Source: Hyphococcus sp.
GTDB lineage: Bacteria > Pseudomonadota > Alphaproteobacteria > Caulobacterales > Parvularculaceae
Assembly: GCA_021604585.1 (NCBI GenBank)
Contig: BQJG01000012.1
Span: forward strand, 1 to 59,008
Direction of reading: 5' to 3'
Length of the DNA: 59,008 bases
Part shown: piece by piece, positions 7,900 to 18,800 of the stretch
Numbering within the stretch: the stretch's first letter is position 1
Layout: every line of letters begins with the position of its first letter
The notes under the pieces: model-generated
Databases searched by the model: none
What the model was told of the DNA's origin: nothing
Seen by the model: only the letters and a program-made list of their open reading frames with translations
Position numbers and translations under genes: made by a program

Positions 7900-9060
7900 A
7901 TGAACAAGTTTATGTGCGCTGCTATGATTATGGCGCTTACCGGTTGCGCCAGCATGCCAATCATCAAGGATGCCTCGCCCAGTTGGGCTGATGCGCTGGA
8001 TGCGCGCGTGAACGATCAATATGCAAGCGAAGAGCACCGCGCCTTCGACTTCTGGATTGGCGAGTGGAGCGCAAATTGGCGCAGCAAACCAGAAGGTGAA
8101 TTCTATCACGAGAAAGAAGGAAGCTGGACGCATCAACGCGTGTTTCCGGTGCTCGGCGGTAAAGCCTTGGTCGAACTTGCTTGGGACCGGGACAAGCCGG
8201 AAGAAGCGAGCCAGCGTGGTTTTTCAATCCGATATTATGATAGCGCGCGCGAGCGCTGGGTGATGGCGCAGAACTGGCCCAGCGCCGCCAATCAGGGATC
8301 GGCGTTCACGGACCAGCTGATCGGCGACGAACATCTCGGCCGCCTGAGCATGTATTCCCTTACGGAGCGGCCAAACGCCGAAGGCGAGATTGTCGTTCAG
8401 CATCGGCGCTATAATTTCGCCGATGTCAGGCCCGGCGTGAGCTTCCGCTGGGACGGCTCGAACACGCCGGACAAAGGCGCGACGTGGTTTACATGGAATG
8501 TCGTCGATTTCATGCGAGAGCAAGACCTTAAACCCTACGGCCTTGCGGGCGAAGCGTTTCCCGGCGTTCATGGAAATAATCTGTGTACCGCAGAACCGCA
8601 TGGCGCATTGAACGGTCTGCAAGGCGTATGGGCCGGAGCCATGACGAATGCGAGCGGCGCTCAGTCGCCGGCTCGCCTTTCGGCGGGATTGGTGCTTGAC
8701 GGTTGCGGCGTGCTTTCCGTACTTGAGGCGGGCGGTCAACGTGTCCTGCTCGCAGCAGGGTATCTGGAGCGGTTCAGCCATTGGGTGATCTTCCGTCTTG
8801 ATGATCAGCCGGGAACAACCCATTCATACTATGTCTCACGCTCAGCCGGCGACGGCGCCAGCTTTGAGGAAGCGGAGAAATTAGTGATCGTTGATGAATT
8901 CTCGCCTTATCTGCGTAAGGCCTCTTTCAATACTGACAATGCCCAGCGTCGGATTGTCTTTGAGGCTCTCGGCGATTCTATGTTGGTGCTGCGTGAAGAG
9001 ACCCGCAGCGGCGCCGGCTGGCGTCAGGACGCGCGTTACGAACTGCGCAGATCGAAATAG
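7900..9060 (+). CDS. Lipoprotein with a FDFWIGEW (DUF1579-like) domain
   Basis: 386 residues. A lipobox (MALTGCASM) is near residue 16. The N-terminal domain starts with HRAFDFWIGEWSANWR, the typical opening of DUF1579-like beta-barrel proteins, and continues with alternating strands. The C-terminal half (from about NGLQGVWAGAMTNASG) reads like a second, diverged copy of a similar barrel. Function is unknown; related domains are often secreted or lipidated and may bind a small hydrophobic ligand. A GGAG ribosome site precedes the ATG. It stands alone and is followed by a strong inverted repeat. Confidence 0.7.
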   Translation: MNKFMCAAMIMALTGCASMPIIKDASPSWADALDARVNDQYASEEHRAFDFWIGEWSANWRSKPEGEFYHEKEGSWTHQRVFPVLGGKALVELAWDRDKPEEASQRGFSIRYYDSARERWVMAQNWPSAANQGSAFTDQLIGDEHLGRLSMYSLTERPNAEGEIVVQHRRYNFADVRPGVSFRWDGSNTPDKGATWFTWNVVDFMREQDLKPYGLAGEAFPGVHGNNLCTAEPHGALNGLQGVWAGAMTNASGAQSPARLSAGLVLDGCGVLSVLEAGGQRVLLAAGYLERFSHWVIFRLDDQPGTTHSYYVSRSAGDGASFEEAEKLVIVDEFSPYLRKASFNTDNAQRRIVFEALGDSMLVLREETRSGAGWRQDARYELRRSK

Positions 9061-9413
9061 CGGCGTACAAAAGTAAGGCGCGCCCGACCGTTTCATCAGG
9101 CGCGCCTTATGCCCCGAAGCCTCTCCCAAGGCTATCAGGACGGCAGGCGGCCAAGGGACTTTGGCCGCCATCTGAGATGGCTATGCGGCGCCCGCAGGCA
9201 GGCGGCGATCCCCCCGAAACGCCGCCCGCCGGCGGGTCATGCGCTCCCCACGAAACAACAAGGATCGCACATCTCCCCCTAACCGTTAAAAGCGTCATCA
9301 GGCCGGAAAACGGGTCATGAATTCGCAGAAAAAGAATTCTCGCCAGCAAGGGCGCCCCTTTTGCGCAGATTTGTGTTTAATATCAGGAATGTAGGGTGAG
9401 GGGGCCGGACAAC
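9061..9413. other. Structure-rich intergenic region with no gene seen
   Basis: This 353-base gap holds no convincing protein-coding frame. It contains three perfect inverted repeats: an 11-base stem (taaggcgcgcc/ggcgcgcctta, 9074-9109), a 9-base stem (ggcggccaa/ttggccgcc, 9146-9169) and a 12-base palindrome cccgccggcggg (9225-9236). The first is probably a T-poor terminator for the lipoprotein gene. The others could be part of a structured leader or small RNA; nothing more can be supported. The last 20 bases carry the ribosome site of the sigma factor gene. Confidence 0.5.
9074..9109 (+). terminator. Inverted repeat after the lipoprotein gene, possible terminator
   Basis: A perfect 11-base stem with a 14-base loop begins 13 bases after the stop codon. 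There is no T-run after it, so it may be a weak or factor-assisted terminator or an mRNA-stabilising hairpin. Confidence 0.5.
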
Positions 9414-9980
9414 ATGGCCGAAGACGAACCGGAGATCATGTCACTCCTGTCGGCCAGCCGGGCCGGGAACGAAGCCGCCAGCGCGCGGCTCGATGCGGCG
9501 GTCTATGCGGAACTGTCGGCCATTGCCGCGATCTTGTTGCGCCGCGAGGGCAAGCCCGTGTCGCTCGCCACCAGCGATCTGGTGAACGAGGCGGCGGTGC
9601 GGCTGCTGCAATCGGCTGAAGCGCCGCCGGTCGAGCGGGCGCATTTCATGGCGTTGTCGGCGCGGATCATGCGCAATGTGCTGGTCGATGCAGCGCGCAA
9701 ACGCGGCGCTGACAAGCGCCGCAAAATCACCGTTACGCTGCATACGGATCAAGGGGCGGCGAACGAAAATCCCATGGAGCTGATTGCGCTCGAAACGGCG
9801 CTGATGCGATTGAAGGCGATTGATCCGGAACGGGCGGAAATTGTCGTCATGCGATATTTCGGCAGCATGACCACGGAAGACATTGCGCTGCATCTCGGCA
9901 TCTCGGAATCAACCGTGAAACGATCCTGGCGGGCGGCCTGCGCCTGGCTGAAGGGGGCGATTGAAAATGACGGACTTTGA
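9414..9980 (+). CDS. ECF-type RNA polymerase sigma factor
   Basis: About 188 residues with sigma region 2 (AAVRLLQSAEAP, then HFMALSARIMRNVLVDAAR) and sigma region 4 (ALMRLKAIDPERAEIVVMRY, then the helix-turn-helix TEDIALHLGISESTVKRSW). The sequence style matches the ECF subgroup often encoded next to Ser/Thr kinases. The frame extends to a GTG at 9396, but the ATG at 9414 has GAGGGGG nine bases before it. It overlaps the kinase gene by 14 bases, so the kinase is probably translated along with it and may control it. Confidence 0.9.
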   Translation: MAEDEPEIMSLLSASRAGNEAASARLDAAVYAELSAIAAILLRREGKPVSLATSDLVNEAAVRLLQSAEAPPVERAHFMALSARIMRNVLVDAARKRGADKRRKITVTLHTDQGAANENPMELIALETALMRLKAIDPERAEIVVMRYFGSMTTEDIALHLGISESTVKRSWRAACAWLKGAIENDGL

Positions 9981-12342
9981 ACTTCAACTGGAAGCAGAGG
10001 CGTTGCGTCTGTTTGAAGATGCGCTCGATCAGCCGTCGCCAGCGCGCGAGCAGTGGATTGTTGACCGGACTGCAGAGAATGACGACTTGCGCGCCCGGGT
10101 GATGAAACTGTTGCGAGCCGATCAGGCGGGACAGTCGCTTGTCACCGGCGGCGCGTTGTCGGAGTTTGACGCCGAAGAAACCCCGCCCAAATCTGTCGGC
10201 CAATACAAAGTCATTCGCCTTCTCGGCCGCGGCGGCATGGGCGCGGTCTGGCTGGGCGAGCGCGCGGCGGGTGACTTCGATCACCGCGTCGCGATCAAGG
10301 TCGTGCGCGGCGTGTCGCGCAGCCCGCGCCTTGCCGAACGCCTTCGCTATGAGCGGCAAACTCTGGCGGCGCTGCAACACCCAAACATTGCGCAACTGTT
10401 CGATGGCGGGGAAACCGACACCGGCGAGCCTTATTTCATCATGGAGTATGTTGAAGGCGCGCCGATTGGCGACGCGCTTGAAGCGGCGATAGACGCAGAA
10501 GAACGGTTGCGCATTTTCCGCGAGATTTGCAGCGCTGTTGAATACGCCCATCAAAAGCTGATTGTGCACCGCGATTTGTCGCCAGCGAATATTCTGCTCA
10601 CCGGCGATGGGCGGGTGAAGCTGATTGATTTCGGCATCTCGCGATCTTTCTCCGACAAGGGCGCCGACGGCCCGCAACTGACCATGACCAAAGGATTCGC
10701 CGCCCCCGAACGGGTGAAGGGCGAGCCGGCGACGACCTTGAGCGATATATATTCCCTGGGACTGATCTTGCGGGACATGCTTCAGGCGATGCCGGTCATG
10801 GCGGATCTCGATCTCGCCGCAATCTCGGAAAAAGCCTCCGCCCATGAACAAGATGAGCGTTATCAATCCGTCACAGCGCTGATTGCCGATCTCGACCGCT
10901 ACGCCTCCGGCCGTGCGGTGGAGGCGCGCGGGACGAACGGGCTTTATGCGTTCGGCAAATTCATCCGCAGGCGGCGCTTTGCGGTGGGCGCCGGCGCGCT
11001 CGCCGCCTTTGGCGTTGTCGCGGCCCTGGTTGTCACCTCAACGCTTTACGCTCAAGCCGAAGCCGAACGGCGCGAGGCCGATGCGCGCTTTGCGCAAGTG
11101 CGCGAACTCGCCAACTTTATGTTGTTCGATCTTTACGATCAGCTCGGAGCGATCCCAGGAACCACCAAGGCGTTGTCGGGCATCGCCGATAAATCGCGAT
11201 CCTATCTCGACGCATTGAAGGACAATAAGCGCGCCTCGCAAGCGCTGCGGCTTGAAACCGCGCTGGGGTACAAACGCCTCGGCGATGTCACCGGCAACCC
11301 GATCGGCGCCAATCTGGGCCGCCGTGAAGAAGCGGGCTCGCATTTATCGACCGCCATCGCATCGCTGCAGGCGATGCATGACGCTACGCCCGGCGACGCC
11401 GATATCGCCCGGGCGCTGGCGCAGACGTCTTATTCCATGGCGGTCTATCAGTTCATCGCCATCGACGACAATGAAGCCGCGGCGCAATATGCAAGCGACG
11501 CCGGAATGCTCTACGCCGGAATCATCGCGTCAGGGCAGGGAACCGACCGGGACGAAATCGCGCGCATCGATGCGCGCGCCCAGTCCGGCAAACCGCTGGT
11601 CTGGGACGGAAAAGGCGAAGAAAGCATTGCCATTCTCACGCAAGCCCGCGATGAAGCCGAAGCCTTCGCCAAAACGCGCCCTGACAATGCAGCTGCGCAG
11701 AGCTTGAGCGCTACAACCAATGTTGCGCTGGCCGAAGCGACAGGCCGTCACTTCGATCTCATTGGCGGCGGCGATTACACATCCGCTGTGCCGCCGCTTG
11801 ACCGCGCCATTGATATTTATCACCGGCTCGATACAGCCAATCCGGACGATATGAATGCGCGGCGCAATCTGGTCAGCGCGCATTTCAAACGCGCGCTCAT
11901 CTATTACAGCATGGAAGACGACGATCAGGTGCTGGCAGACCTGACCGCCGCCGAAGAGATTGCCGACGAATTTCTCGCCAAAGACCCCGACGATCTCGGC
12001 ATGAAACGAACGCGCACATCAGTGATTGAGCAAAAGGCGATGACGCTCGCTTATATGGGCCGTTTTGAAGAGGCGTTCGAGATCGGCGAGGGAAACCTGC
12101 AAGTCGAACGCGCCCTGCTGGCGGGCGAGCCTGACAATCCGGCGCGGGTGCGGGAAGTGGCGAGCACCACCTTCATGCTTGGCGAGATGTATCGCCTCGC
12201 TGAAAACACACGCCGCGCTTGCGCGCTTTTTGCTGAATCAAAAGCCAACTATCGCCGGCTCGAAACTGATTTCACGCTGTCCGATTACGACCGCGAAACC
12301 GGTCTCAATCCGCTTGAGGAATATTTAAGCGAGTGCGTTTGA
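9967..12342 (+). CDS. Membrane-anchored Ser/Thr protein kinase with TPR-like C-terminal domain
   Basis: About 791 residues. The Hanks-type kinase domain spans roughly residues 78-310: glycine loop LLGRGGMGAVWLGE, ATP-binding Lys in VAIKVVRG, catalytic loop HRDLSPANILL, and DFG in LIDFGISRS. The usual Lys of the catalytic loop (HRDLKPxN) is Ser here. A membrane helix follows near residues 340-360, then about 420 residues of helical TPR-like repeats that should lie outside the cytoplasm and sense a signal. The ATG at 9967 lies inside the sigma gene end. The pair suggests kinase-controlled sigma activity, known for some ECF groups; inference here. Confidence 0.88.
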   Translation: MTDFELQLEAEALRLFEDALDQPSPAREQWIVDRTAENDDLRARVMKLLRADQAGQSLVTGGALSEFDAEETPPKSVGQYKVIRLLGRGGMGAVWLGERAAGDFDHRVAIKVVRGVSRSPRLAERLRYERQTLAALQHPNIAQLFDGGETDTGEPYFIMEYVEGAPIGDALEAAIDAEERLRIFREICSAVEYAHQKLIVHRDLSPANILLTGDGRVKLIDFGISRSFSDKGADGPQLTMTKGFAAPERVKGEPATTLSDIYSLGLILRDMLQAMPVMADLDLAAISEKASAHEQDERYQSVTALIADLDRYASGRAVEARGTNGLYAFGKFIRRRRFAVGAGALAAFGVVAALVVTSTLYAQAEAERREADARFAQVRELANFMLFDLYDQLGAIPGTTKALSGIADKSRSYLDALKDNKRASQALRLETALGYKRLGDVTGNPIGANLGRREEAGSHLSTAIASLQAMHDATPGDADIARALAQTSYSMAVYQFIAIDDNEAAAQYASDAGMLYAGIIASGQGTDRDEIARIDARAQSGKPLVWDGKGEESIAILTQARDEAEAFAKTRPDNAAAQSLSATTNVALAEATGRHFDLIGGGDYTSAVPPLDRAIDIYHRLDTANPDDMNARRNLVSAHFKRALIYYSMEDDDQVLADLTAAEEIADEFLAKDPDDLGMKRTRTSVIEQKAMTLAYMGRFEEAFEIGEGNLQVERALLAGEPDNPARVREVASTTFMLGEMYRLAENTRRACALFAESKANYRRLETDFTLSDYDRETGLNPLEEYLSECV

Positions 12343-12602
12343 TGTAACCGCGCTGCCTGTGACGCTTTTCCACAGGCCAGATGCGCTCCGGCACCGCTCA
12401 AGGCGTTGATTTCTCCGCAAATTCTGCGACATTTGAGGCCGATTCCCATTGCGCTTTGCGCAGCGGCTTCTATCTTCACGCGCGGCGCGCGGACTTCTCT
12501 TGCGCGGCGAATTCACTGGGCCAGTTTAACTGGAGTTGGGTCGCTGATGCGCATTTTGCAGAAAGCGGCCGGGGTAATTGAGAGGTTCCTCATAGAGGGC
12601 TG

Positions 12603-13082
12603 ATGGGGCGATTTATCATCCTCGTTGTGGCGCTCGGCGCCCTCTGGCTTCTCCTGTCGGGATATTTCGACGTGCCGATCCTGCTCGGCCTCGGCGCGGT
12701 TTCCGTTTTGTTTTCCGCCTGGCTCGCGCATCGCGCCAAGGTTCTCGATCAGGACAGCGTCCCCATGGGACTGCTGCCCCGCATTCTTGGCTATTGGGTC
12801 TGGCTCGCGGGCGAGATCGGCAAAGCCAATCTTGCGGTCATGCGCCAGGCGCTTGCCGTTGAGCCCAAACTTTCGCCAAAACTTTTTCTCGTGCCGAACC
12901 CGCCAAAAAGCGATGTGGGAAAAGCAACTTTCGCCAATTCGATCACCCTGACCCCGGGCACGGTGTCGGTCGATCTGCGCGAGGACGGCATCCTTGTGCA
13001 TGGCCTCACCGAAGAGTTGTGCGACGTCGCCGCGATCACCGATATGGGCGAGCGCGTCGCCCGCTGCGAAAGGAAGGCGTAA
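12603..13082 (+). CDS. mrpE: Mrp-type cation/proton antiporter subunit E
   Basis: 159 residues with two N-terminal membrane helices (residues 4-40) and a soluble tail containing NSITLTPGTVSVDLREDGIL, the signature of MrpE/MnhE. MrpE is a peripheral-side subunit of the multi-subunit sodium (or other cation)/proton antiporter. It is the first gene of an eleven-gene operon. An AGAGGG site precedes the ATG; the 260 bases upstream hold a small stem (gcctgtg/cacaggc, 12355-12377) and no gene. Confidence 0.92.
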   Translation: MGRFIILVVALGALWLLLSGYFDVPILLGLGAVSVLFSAWLAHRAKVLDQDSVPMGLLPRILGYWVWLAGEIGKANLAVMRQALAVEPKLSPKLFLVPNPPKSDVGKATFANSITLTPGTVSVDLREDGILVHGLTEELCDVAAITDMGERVARCERKA

Positions 13083-13085
13083 GCG

Positions 13086-13352
13086 ATGTTCGCCGCCGTC
13101 ATCATCGCAATCCTCGCCGCTATGGTGCTGGCGCTGGTGCGCGCTTTCGCCGGGCCGTCGCTCTATGACCGCATTCTGGCGGGCAACTCGTTTGGCACCA
13201 AAACCGTTTTGCTGATTGGCTTGATGGGGTTCATTACGGGGCGTCCGGACTTTCTCGACATTGCGCTGCTTTATGCGCTGATCAATTTCGCCGCGACGCT
13301 CGCGATTTTGCGCTTCTTCTCCTATCGCCGCAGCCAGGAGGAAGCGTCATGA
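13086..13352 (+). CDS. mrpF: Mrp-type antiporter subunit F
   Basis: 88 residues with three membrane helices and the MrpF signature AGPSLYDRILAGNSFGTKTV. It starts three bases after mrpE with AAGGAAGG in front, and its stop overlaps the next start by four bases (ATGA). MrpF is a small integral subunit of the antiporter complex. Confidence 0.93.
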   Translation: MFAAVIIAILAAMVLALVRAFAGPSLYDRILAGNSFGTKTVLLIGLMGFITGRPDFLDIALLYALINFAATLAILRFFSYRRSQEEAS

Positions 13353-13714
13353 CCGAGTGGTTCGCGCAATTCTGGCTCGATATCGAACTGATCCGAAACG
13401 TGCTGTCCTGGGCATGCTTCCTGTTTGGCGGACTTGCAGTGGTTTCCGGCGCGCTCGGCATTGTGCGCTTTCCCGATTTTTACACGCGCCTGCATGCGGC
13501 GGGCGTCACCGATACGGGCGGCGCGGAAATGATCCTGCTTGGCATGTTGTTGCAGGCGGCCACATGGATCGTTGCGGTGAAATTGCTGTTCATCGGCGTG
13601 TTTCTTTTTTTCACCTCGCCAGTCGCAACCCATGCGATCGCGCATTCGGCGTGGATGGTTGGCTTCAAGCCGCTTGAGGGACCGCAATTGCGCTACAAGG
13701 AGGAGGGCGAGTGA
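13349..13714 (+). CDS. mrpG: Mrp-type antiporter subunit G
   Basis: 121 residues, three membrane helices, with the MrpG/MnhG motif GIVRFPDFYTRLHAAGVTDT. The family is small and integral to the complex. Its end overlaps the next gene as GTGA, so translation is coupled along E-F-G and the following subunit. Confidence 0.93.
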   Translation: MTEWFAQFWLDIELIRNVLSWACFLFGGLAVVSGALGIVRFPDFYTRLHAAGVTDTGGAEMILLGMLLQAATWIVAVKLLFIGVFLFFTSPVATHAIAHSAWMVGFKPLEGPQLRYKEEGE

Positions 13715-14310
13715 GCGAGTTTCAATCGACCATGTCGCCGATCGTCTTTATCGATCTGTCGCTCCTGACCATGCTGCTGCTTGTTGCGGTCGCCATGCTT
13801 CGCTCGCGCCATTTGTTTGCTGTGGTGATGCTGTCGGGGATTTATTCGCTGCTCTCGGCGGCGTTTTTTGTCTCGCTCGATGCTGTTGATGTCGCCTTTA
13901 CCGAGGCGGCGGTCGGCGCGGGGTTTTCAACCGTTTTGATGCTCGCCGGGATGCTGCTCACGGCGCGCCGGGAAAAACCAAAAACGCCGGGCCGCGCGCC
14001 GGTGGCGCTGGCGGTTGTCATCGCGGCGGGCGCTGCGATGATTTATGCGACCATCGACATGCCGGCCTTTGGCGATCCGAATGCGCCGGCGAATTCTTCC
14101 ATCGGTCAGGCCTATGTGGATCGCACCGCCTCGGAAATTCCCATGCCGAACATCGTCACCGCCGTCCTGGCCAGCTATCGCGGATATGACACGATGGGCG
14201 AGACCATGGTGATCTTCACCGCCGGCGTCGCGGTCATGCTGCTGCTCGGCATCGGCTCGGTGCGCGGCGGCCGCGAAGTTTGCGACAAAGACAATGAGAA
14301 GGATGAGTAA
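13711..14310 (+). CDS. MbhD/MbhE-type subunit (DUF4040), equivalent to the C-terminal part of MrpA
   Basis: 199 residues from a GTG overlapping the mrpG stop. Residues 10-90 form the DUF4040/MbhD domain (AFTEAAVGAGFSTVLMLAGM), and the rest resembles MbhE (PNIVTAVLASYRGYDTMGET). In canonical Mrp these domains are fused to the end of MrpA; here they stand alone, as in Mbh-type and Mrp-like complexes of other lineages. About six membrane helices. The end overlaps the next gene by one base (TAATG). Confidence 0.85.
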   Translation: MSEFQSTMSPIVFIDLSLLTMLLLVAVAMLRSRHLFAVVMLSGIYSLLSAAFFVSLDAVDVAFTEAAVGAGFSTVLMLAGMLLTARREKPKTPGRAPVALAVVIAAGAAMIYATIDMPAFGDPNAPANSSIGQAYVDRTASEIPMPNIVTAVLASYRGYDTMGETMVIFTAGVAVMLLLGIGSVRGGREVCDKDNEKDE

Positions 14311-14750
14311 TGGATCATCTTATTCTCAAAGTGACGACGAAGCTGCTATTCGCGCCAATTATTCTGTTTGCGTTCTACGTTCAGTTTCATGGCGATTACG
14401 GCCCCGGCGGCGGCTTTCAGGCGGGCGTGATTTTCGCGGTCGCCTTCATTCTGCATGCGTTTTGTTTCGGCCTTGAAGAAACCAAGAAGGTGCTGCCGCA
14501 ACGGGTGCTGGTTGTTGCGATGGTGATCGGCTTTTTGTTCTATGCGGGCACAGGCTTTGTCACCATGCTGCTCGGCGCGAACTTTCTTGGTTATGATTCT
14601 ATCGCGCCAAACTCCACCCATCACGCCGGTCAGCATTACGGCATCCTGCTGGTTGAATGGGGCGTCGGCACGGCGGTCGCCTCAACCTTGCTGAGCATTT
14701 TTTATCATTTCACGGGCCGCGAGCCGGATATCGATCAGGAAGATTGGTAG
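14310..14750 (+). CDS. mrpB: Mrp-type antiporter subunit B (MnhB domain)
   Basis: 146 residues, four membrane helices, with the MnhB signature YVQFHGDYGPGGGFQAGVIF. MrpB is an integral subunit next to the MbhD/MbhE module. It begins on the last base of the previous stop and is followed 15 bases later by mrpC. Confidence 0.92.
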   Translation: MDHLILKVTTKLLFAPIILFAFYVQFHGDYGPGGGFQAGVIFAVAFILHAFCFGLEETKKVLPQRVLVVAMVIGFLFYAGTGFVTMLLGANFLGYDSIAPNSTHHAGQHYGILLVEWGVGTAVASTLLSIFYHFTGREPDIDQEDW

Positions 14751-14765
14751 GTTCGGGGAAGCATT

Positions 14766-15533
14766 ATGGACGACTGGCTCGCATTCATACTCGCCCGGTA
14801 TAATTACTGGATCGTCATCACGCTGATGATGACGGGACTTTATATCGTGTTTGCGCGCGGCAATCTGGTCAAAAAGATTGTCGGCCTCAACATTTTTCAG
14901 ACATCGGTGTTCATCTACTACATCACCATCGGCAAGATCGCCGGCGGCACCGCGCCGATCTATATGGGCGGCGAACTCGACGCGGCGGCGCATCACGAAC
15001 CGGAAGCGGAGCATGGCGCCGAAGCTGGCGTCGAAGGCGCGCATGACGCGAATGAAGCGCTGCACGCGAAAATCGACAATACGGCGCTCGACGCTGGAAA
15101 CAGTCTGAAAGATGCGCTGAAACACGCGCCGGCGCAAAGCGAAGAGGCTGCGGAGTCGCTGCACGCCGTGCCGGATGCGGGTGACAAGATATCCAACAGC
15201 GCCCTGTCGCATCTCGACAAGACGCCGCCCAAGCCGGGTCTCGAGCTGACGCCAGACGGCGTGCAGGGCGCGCACGACGCAGCGGCGAATGCTGGTCACG
15301 GCGCCGCTGATGCTGTGCACGGCGCCGTCGAAGCCATCGTTTATTCCAACCCGCTGCCACATGTGCTGATCCTGACGGCGATTGTCGTCGGCGTGGCGAC
15401 AACGGCGGTGGGCCTCGCGCTCGCGGTCAGGATTCGCGAAGCCTACGGCACCATCGAAGAAGACGAGTTGGAAGCCGCGGATGAAATCGCCGAGTTCGGC
15501 CATCAGGCCAGCGGGGAAGGGGCGCCCGCATGA
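14766..15533 (+). CDS. mrpC: Mrp-type antiporter subunit C with a large insert
   Basis: 255 residues, about twice the usual MrpC/NuoK-like length. Helices 1 and 2 (residues 13-60, GLNIFQTSVFIYYITIGKIA) and helix 3 (PLPHVLILTAIVVGVATTAV) match the family. Between them, residues about 70-195, lies an extra stretch rich in Ala, His, Asp and Glu (DAAAHHEPEAEHGAEAGVEG and repeated GAHDA/HGAADA-type units). It lies in the loop between helices 2 and 3 and should be disordered. No frameshift is needed to read through it. The insert may bind cations or contact neighbouring subunits; this is inference. The stop overlaps mrpD by four bases. Confidence 0.85.
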   Translation: MDDWLAFILARYNYWIVITLMMTGLYIVFARGNLVKKIVGLNIFQTSVFIYYITIGKIAGGTAPIYMGGELDAAAHHEPEAEHGAEAGVEGAHDANEALHAKIDNTALDAGNSLKDALKHAPAQSEEAAESLHAVPDAGDKISNSALSHLDKTPPKPGLELTPDGVQGAHDAAANAGHGAADAVHGAVEAIVYSNPLPHVLILTAIVVGVATTAVGLALAVRIREAYGTIEEDELEAADEIAEFGHQASGEGAPA

Positions 15534-17034
15534 GCCTGATTTCGCAATTGCCGGTCTTGCCAGTGGTGGTTCCCATCATCGCAGCGCCGATAACGCTGCT
15601 GCTGCCGAAAGGGCGTGCGCCGCATTTGTGGGCGACAGCCTTTAGCTGGATCACCTTTGGGCTTTGCGTCTGGCTGTTCCGCGAAGTCGCCGCGACCGGG
15701 CCGATCTCGTATTTTCTTGGCGACTGGGCGCCGCCGATCGGCATTGAATACCGCATCGACCTTGCAAATGCGCTTGTCCTGCTGCTCGTCTCGGGCATAG
15801 CGGCGGCCGTGTTTCCTTTCGCTTATCGCTCCGTGCAGCTTGAAGTCGATGAACGCCAGACGCCTCTATTCTATGGCGCCATGCTGATCAGCATGGTCGG
15901 TTTGCTCGGCGTCACCATCACGGGCGACGCGTTCAACGTTTTTGTATTCTTGGAAATTTCCTCGCTCTCCGGCTACGCGCTGATCGCCATGGGCGCGCGC
16001 CGCGACCGCCGCGCGCTCACCGCCGCGTTCAACTATCTGGTCATGGGTACGATCGGTGCGACGTTTTTCGTCATCGGGCTCGGGCTTTTGTATCAGGCGA
16101 CCGGCACGCTCAACATGGCGGACCTCGCGCATCGGCTGATCGGCCAGGACAATCGCATGGTGCAGGCGGGGTTTGCGTTCATCCTCGTCGGCATGGGGCT
16201 GAAGCTCGCCATGTTCCCCATGCATTTGTGGCTGCCCAACGCCTACACATACGCGCCATCGGCGGTGACCGCGTTCATGGCGGCGACAGCGACCAAGGTC
16301 GCGGTGTACGTCCTCATCCGTTTTTTCTTTTCGGTGTTCAATTTCGACTTCGCCTTTATCGGCGCCTCGTTCACCTATGTTTTGTTGCCGCTGGGCCTGA
16401 TCGGCATGTTCGCCGCTTCGCTGGTGGCGGTGTTTCAGGACGATGTGAAACGCATGCTGGCTTATTCATCGGTGGCGCAGATCGGCTATATGCTGCTCGG
16501 CCTTTCCTTTGCGACGGTTGAGGGGCTGACGGCGACGCTCGTTCACATGTTCAATCACGCATTGATGAAAGGCGCGCTCTTTATGGCTGTCGCCTGCGTC
16601 GTATTGCGTGGGGGATCGAGTTCGATCAAAGCCTTTGCCGGATTGTCGAAGCGCATGCCGGTGACCACATGGGCCTTCATCATCTCCGGCCTGTCGCTGA
16701 TCGGCGTGCCGCTCACGGTCGGCTTTATTTCAAAATGGTACCTGCTCGACGCGGCGTTTTCCGCCGGTCACTGGTATGCGGGTTTTCTCATCGTCGCTTC
16801 GTCGCTGATTGCGCTTCTCTATATCGGCCGCGTCGCCGAACAGATGCTGCTGAAAGAGCCGGCGGAAACCGGAAAATACGCGATGCCAAAAGAAGAAGCG
16901 CCGCTCTCCATGCTGATCCCCATGTGGGTGCTGGTCGCCGCCAATGTTTATTTCGGCCTGCGCACTGATTTGACTGGCGACATCGCGAAGCGCGCCGCCG
17001 AGGCGCTGATGCTGATGGCGGGAGGCGCGCCCTA

Positions 17035-17035
<1 letters not shown>
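15530..17035 (+). CDS. mrpD: Mrp-type antiporter subunit D
   Basis: 501 residues with about 14 membrane helices of the complex I ND2/4/5-like antiporter fold. Residues expected for proton transfer are visible: the TM5-type Glu in VFVFLEISSLSGY, the Lys/His pair in GLKLAMFPMHLWLPNA and the TM8-type Lys in ATATKVAVYVLI. It is the first of three such subunits in the operon. It ends on the start of the next gene (TAATG). Confidence 0.92.
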
Positions 17036-18554
<1,519 letters not shown>

Positions 18555-18555
<1 letters not shown>

Positions 18556-18800
18556 TGGAAATCATTATTCCTTTGTTGTTTCTCGTCGCGGGACTATTCA
18601 TTTTCGTTCGTTTATTAGCGGCTGTTTTTCATGTGGCAGGCGGCAATCCACCGGAATGGCTTATGTTTCCGATGTCGACTGGCCAGCCCCGGTTTTTGAC
18701 CCTCATCTTCCTGCTGCTAGCGGGTTACGTGGTGGCTTCATTGTTTTTTGACCTGCCTTATTTCGATTTCTTTGACGGCCCGGAAGAGGCAGTACAATGA
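18555..18800 (+). CDS. Small unknown membrane protein of the antiporter operon
   Basis: 81 residues with two membrane helices (residues 3-25 and about 49-66). It starts at the ATG overlapping the previous stop (TGATG) and overlaps the next gene by four bases, so it is translationally embedded in the antiporter operon. I recognise no family. Position and coupling suggest an accessory subunit or assembly factor of the complex. Confidence 0.75.

Noticed and set aside
9847..10866. Long minus-strand open frame (339 codons) opposite the kinase gene
   Set aside because: Antisense to conserved kinase motifs; composition and lack of a start signal mark it as a shadow.
12343..12602. Small reading frames in the gap before mrpE as extra genes
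   Set aside because: None has a ribosome site together with a plausible protein sequence. I see only a weak 7-base stem and the mrpE leader.
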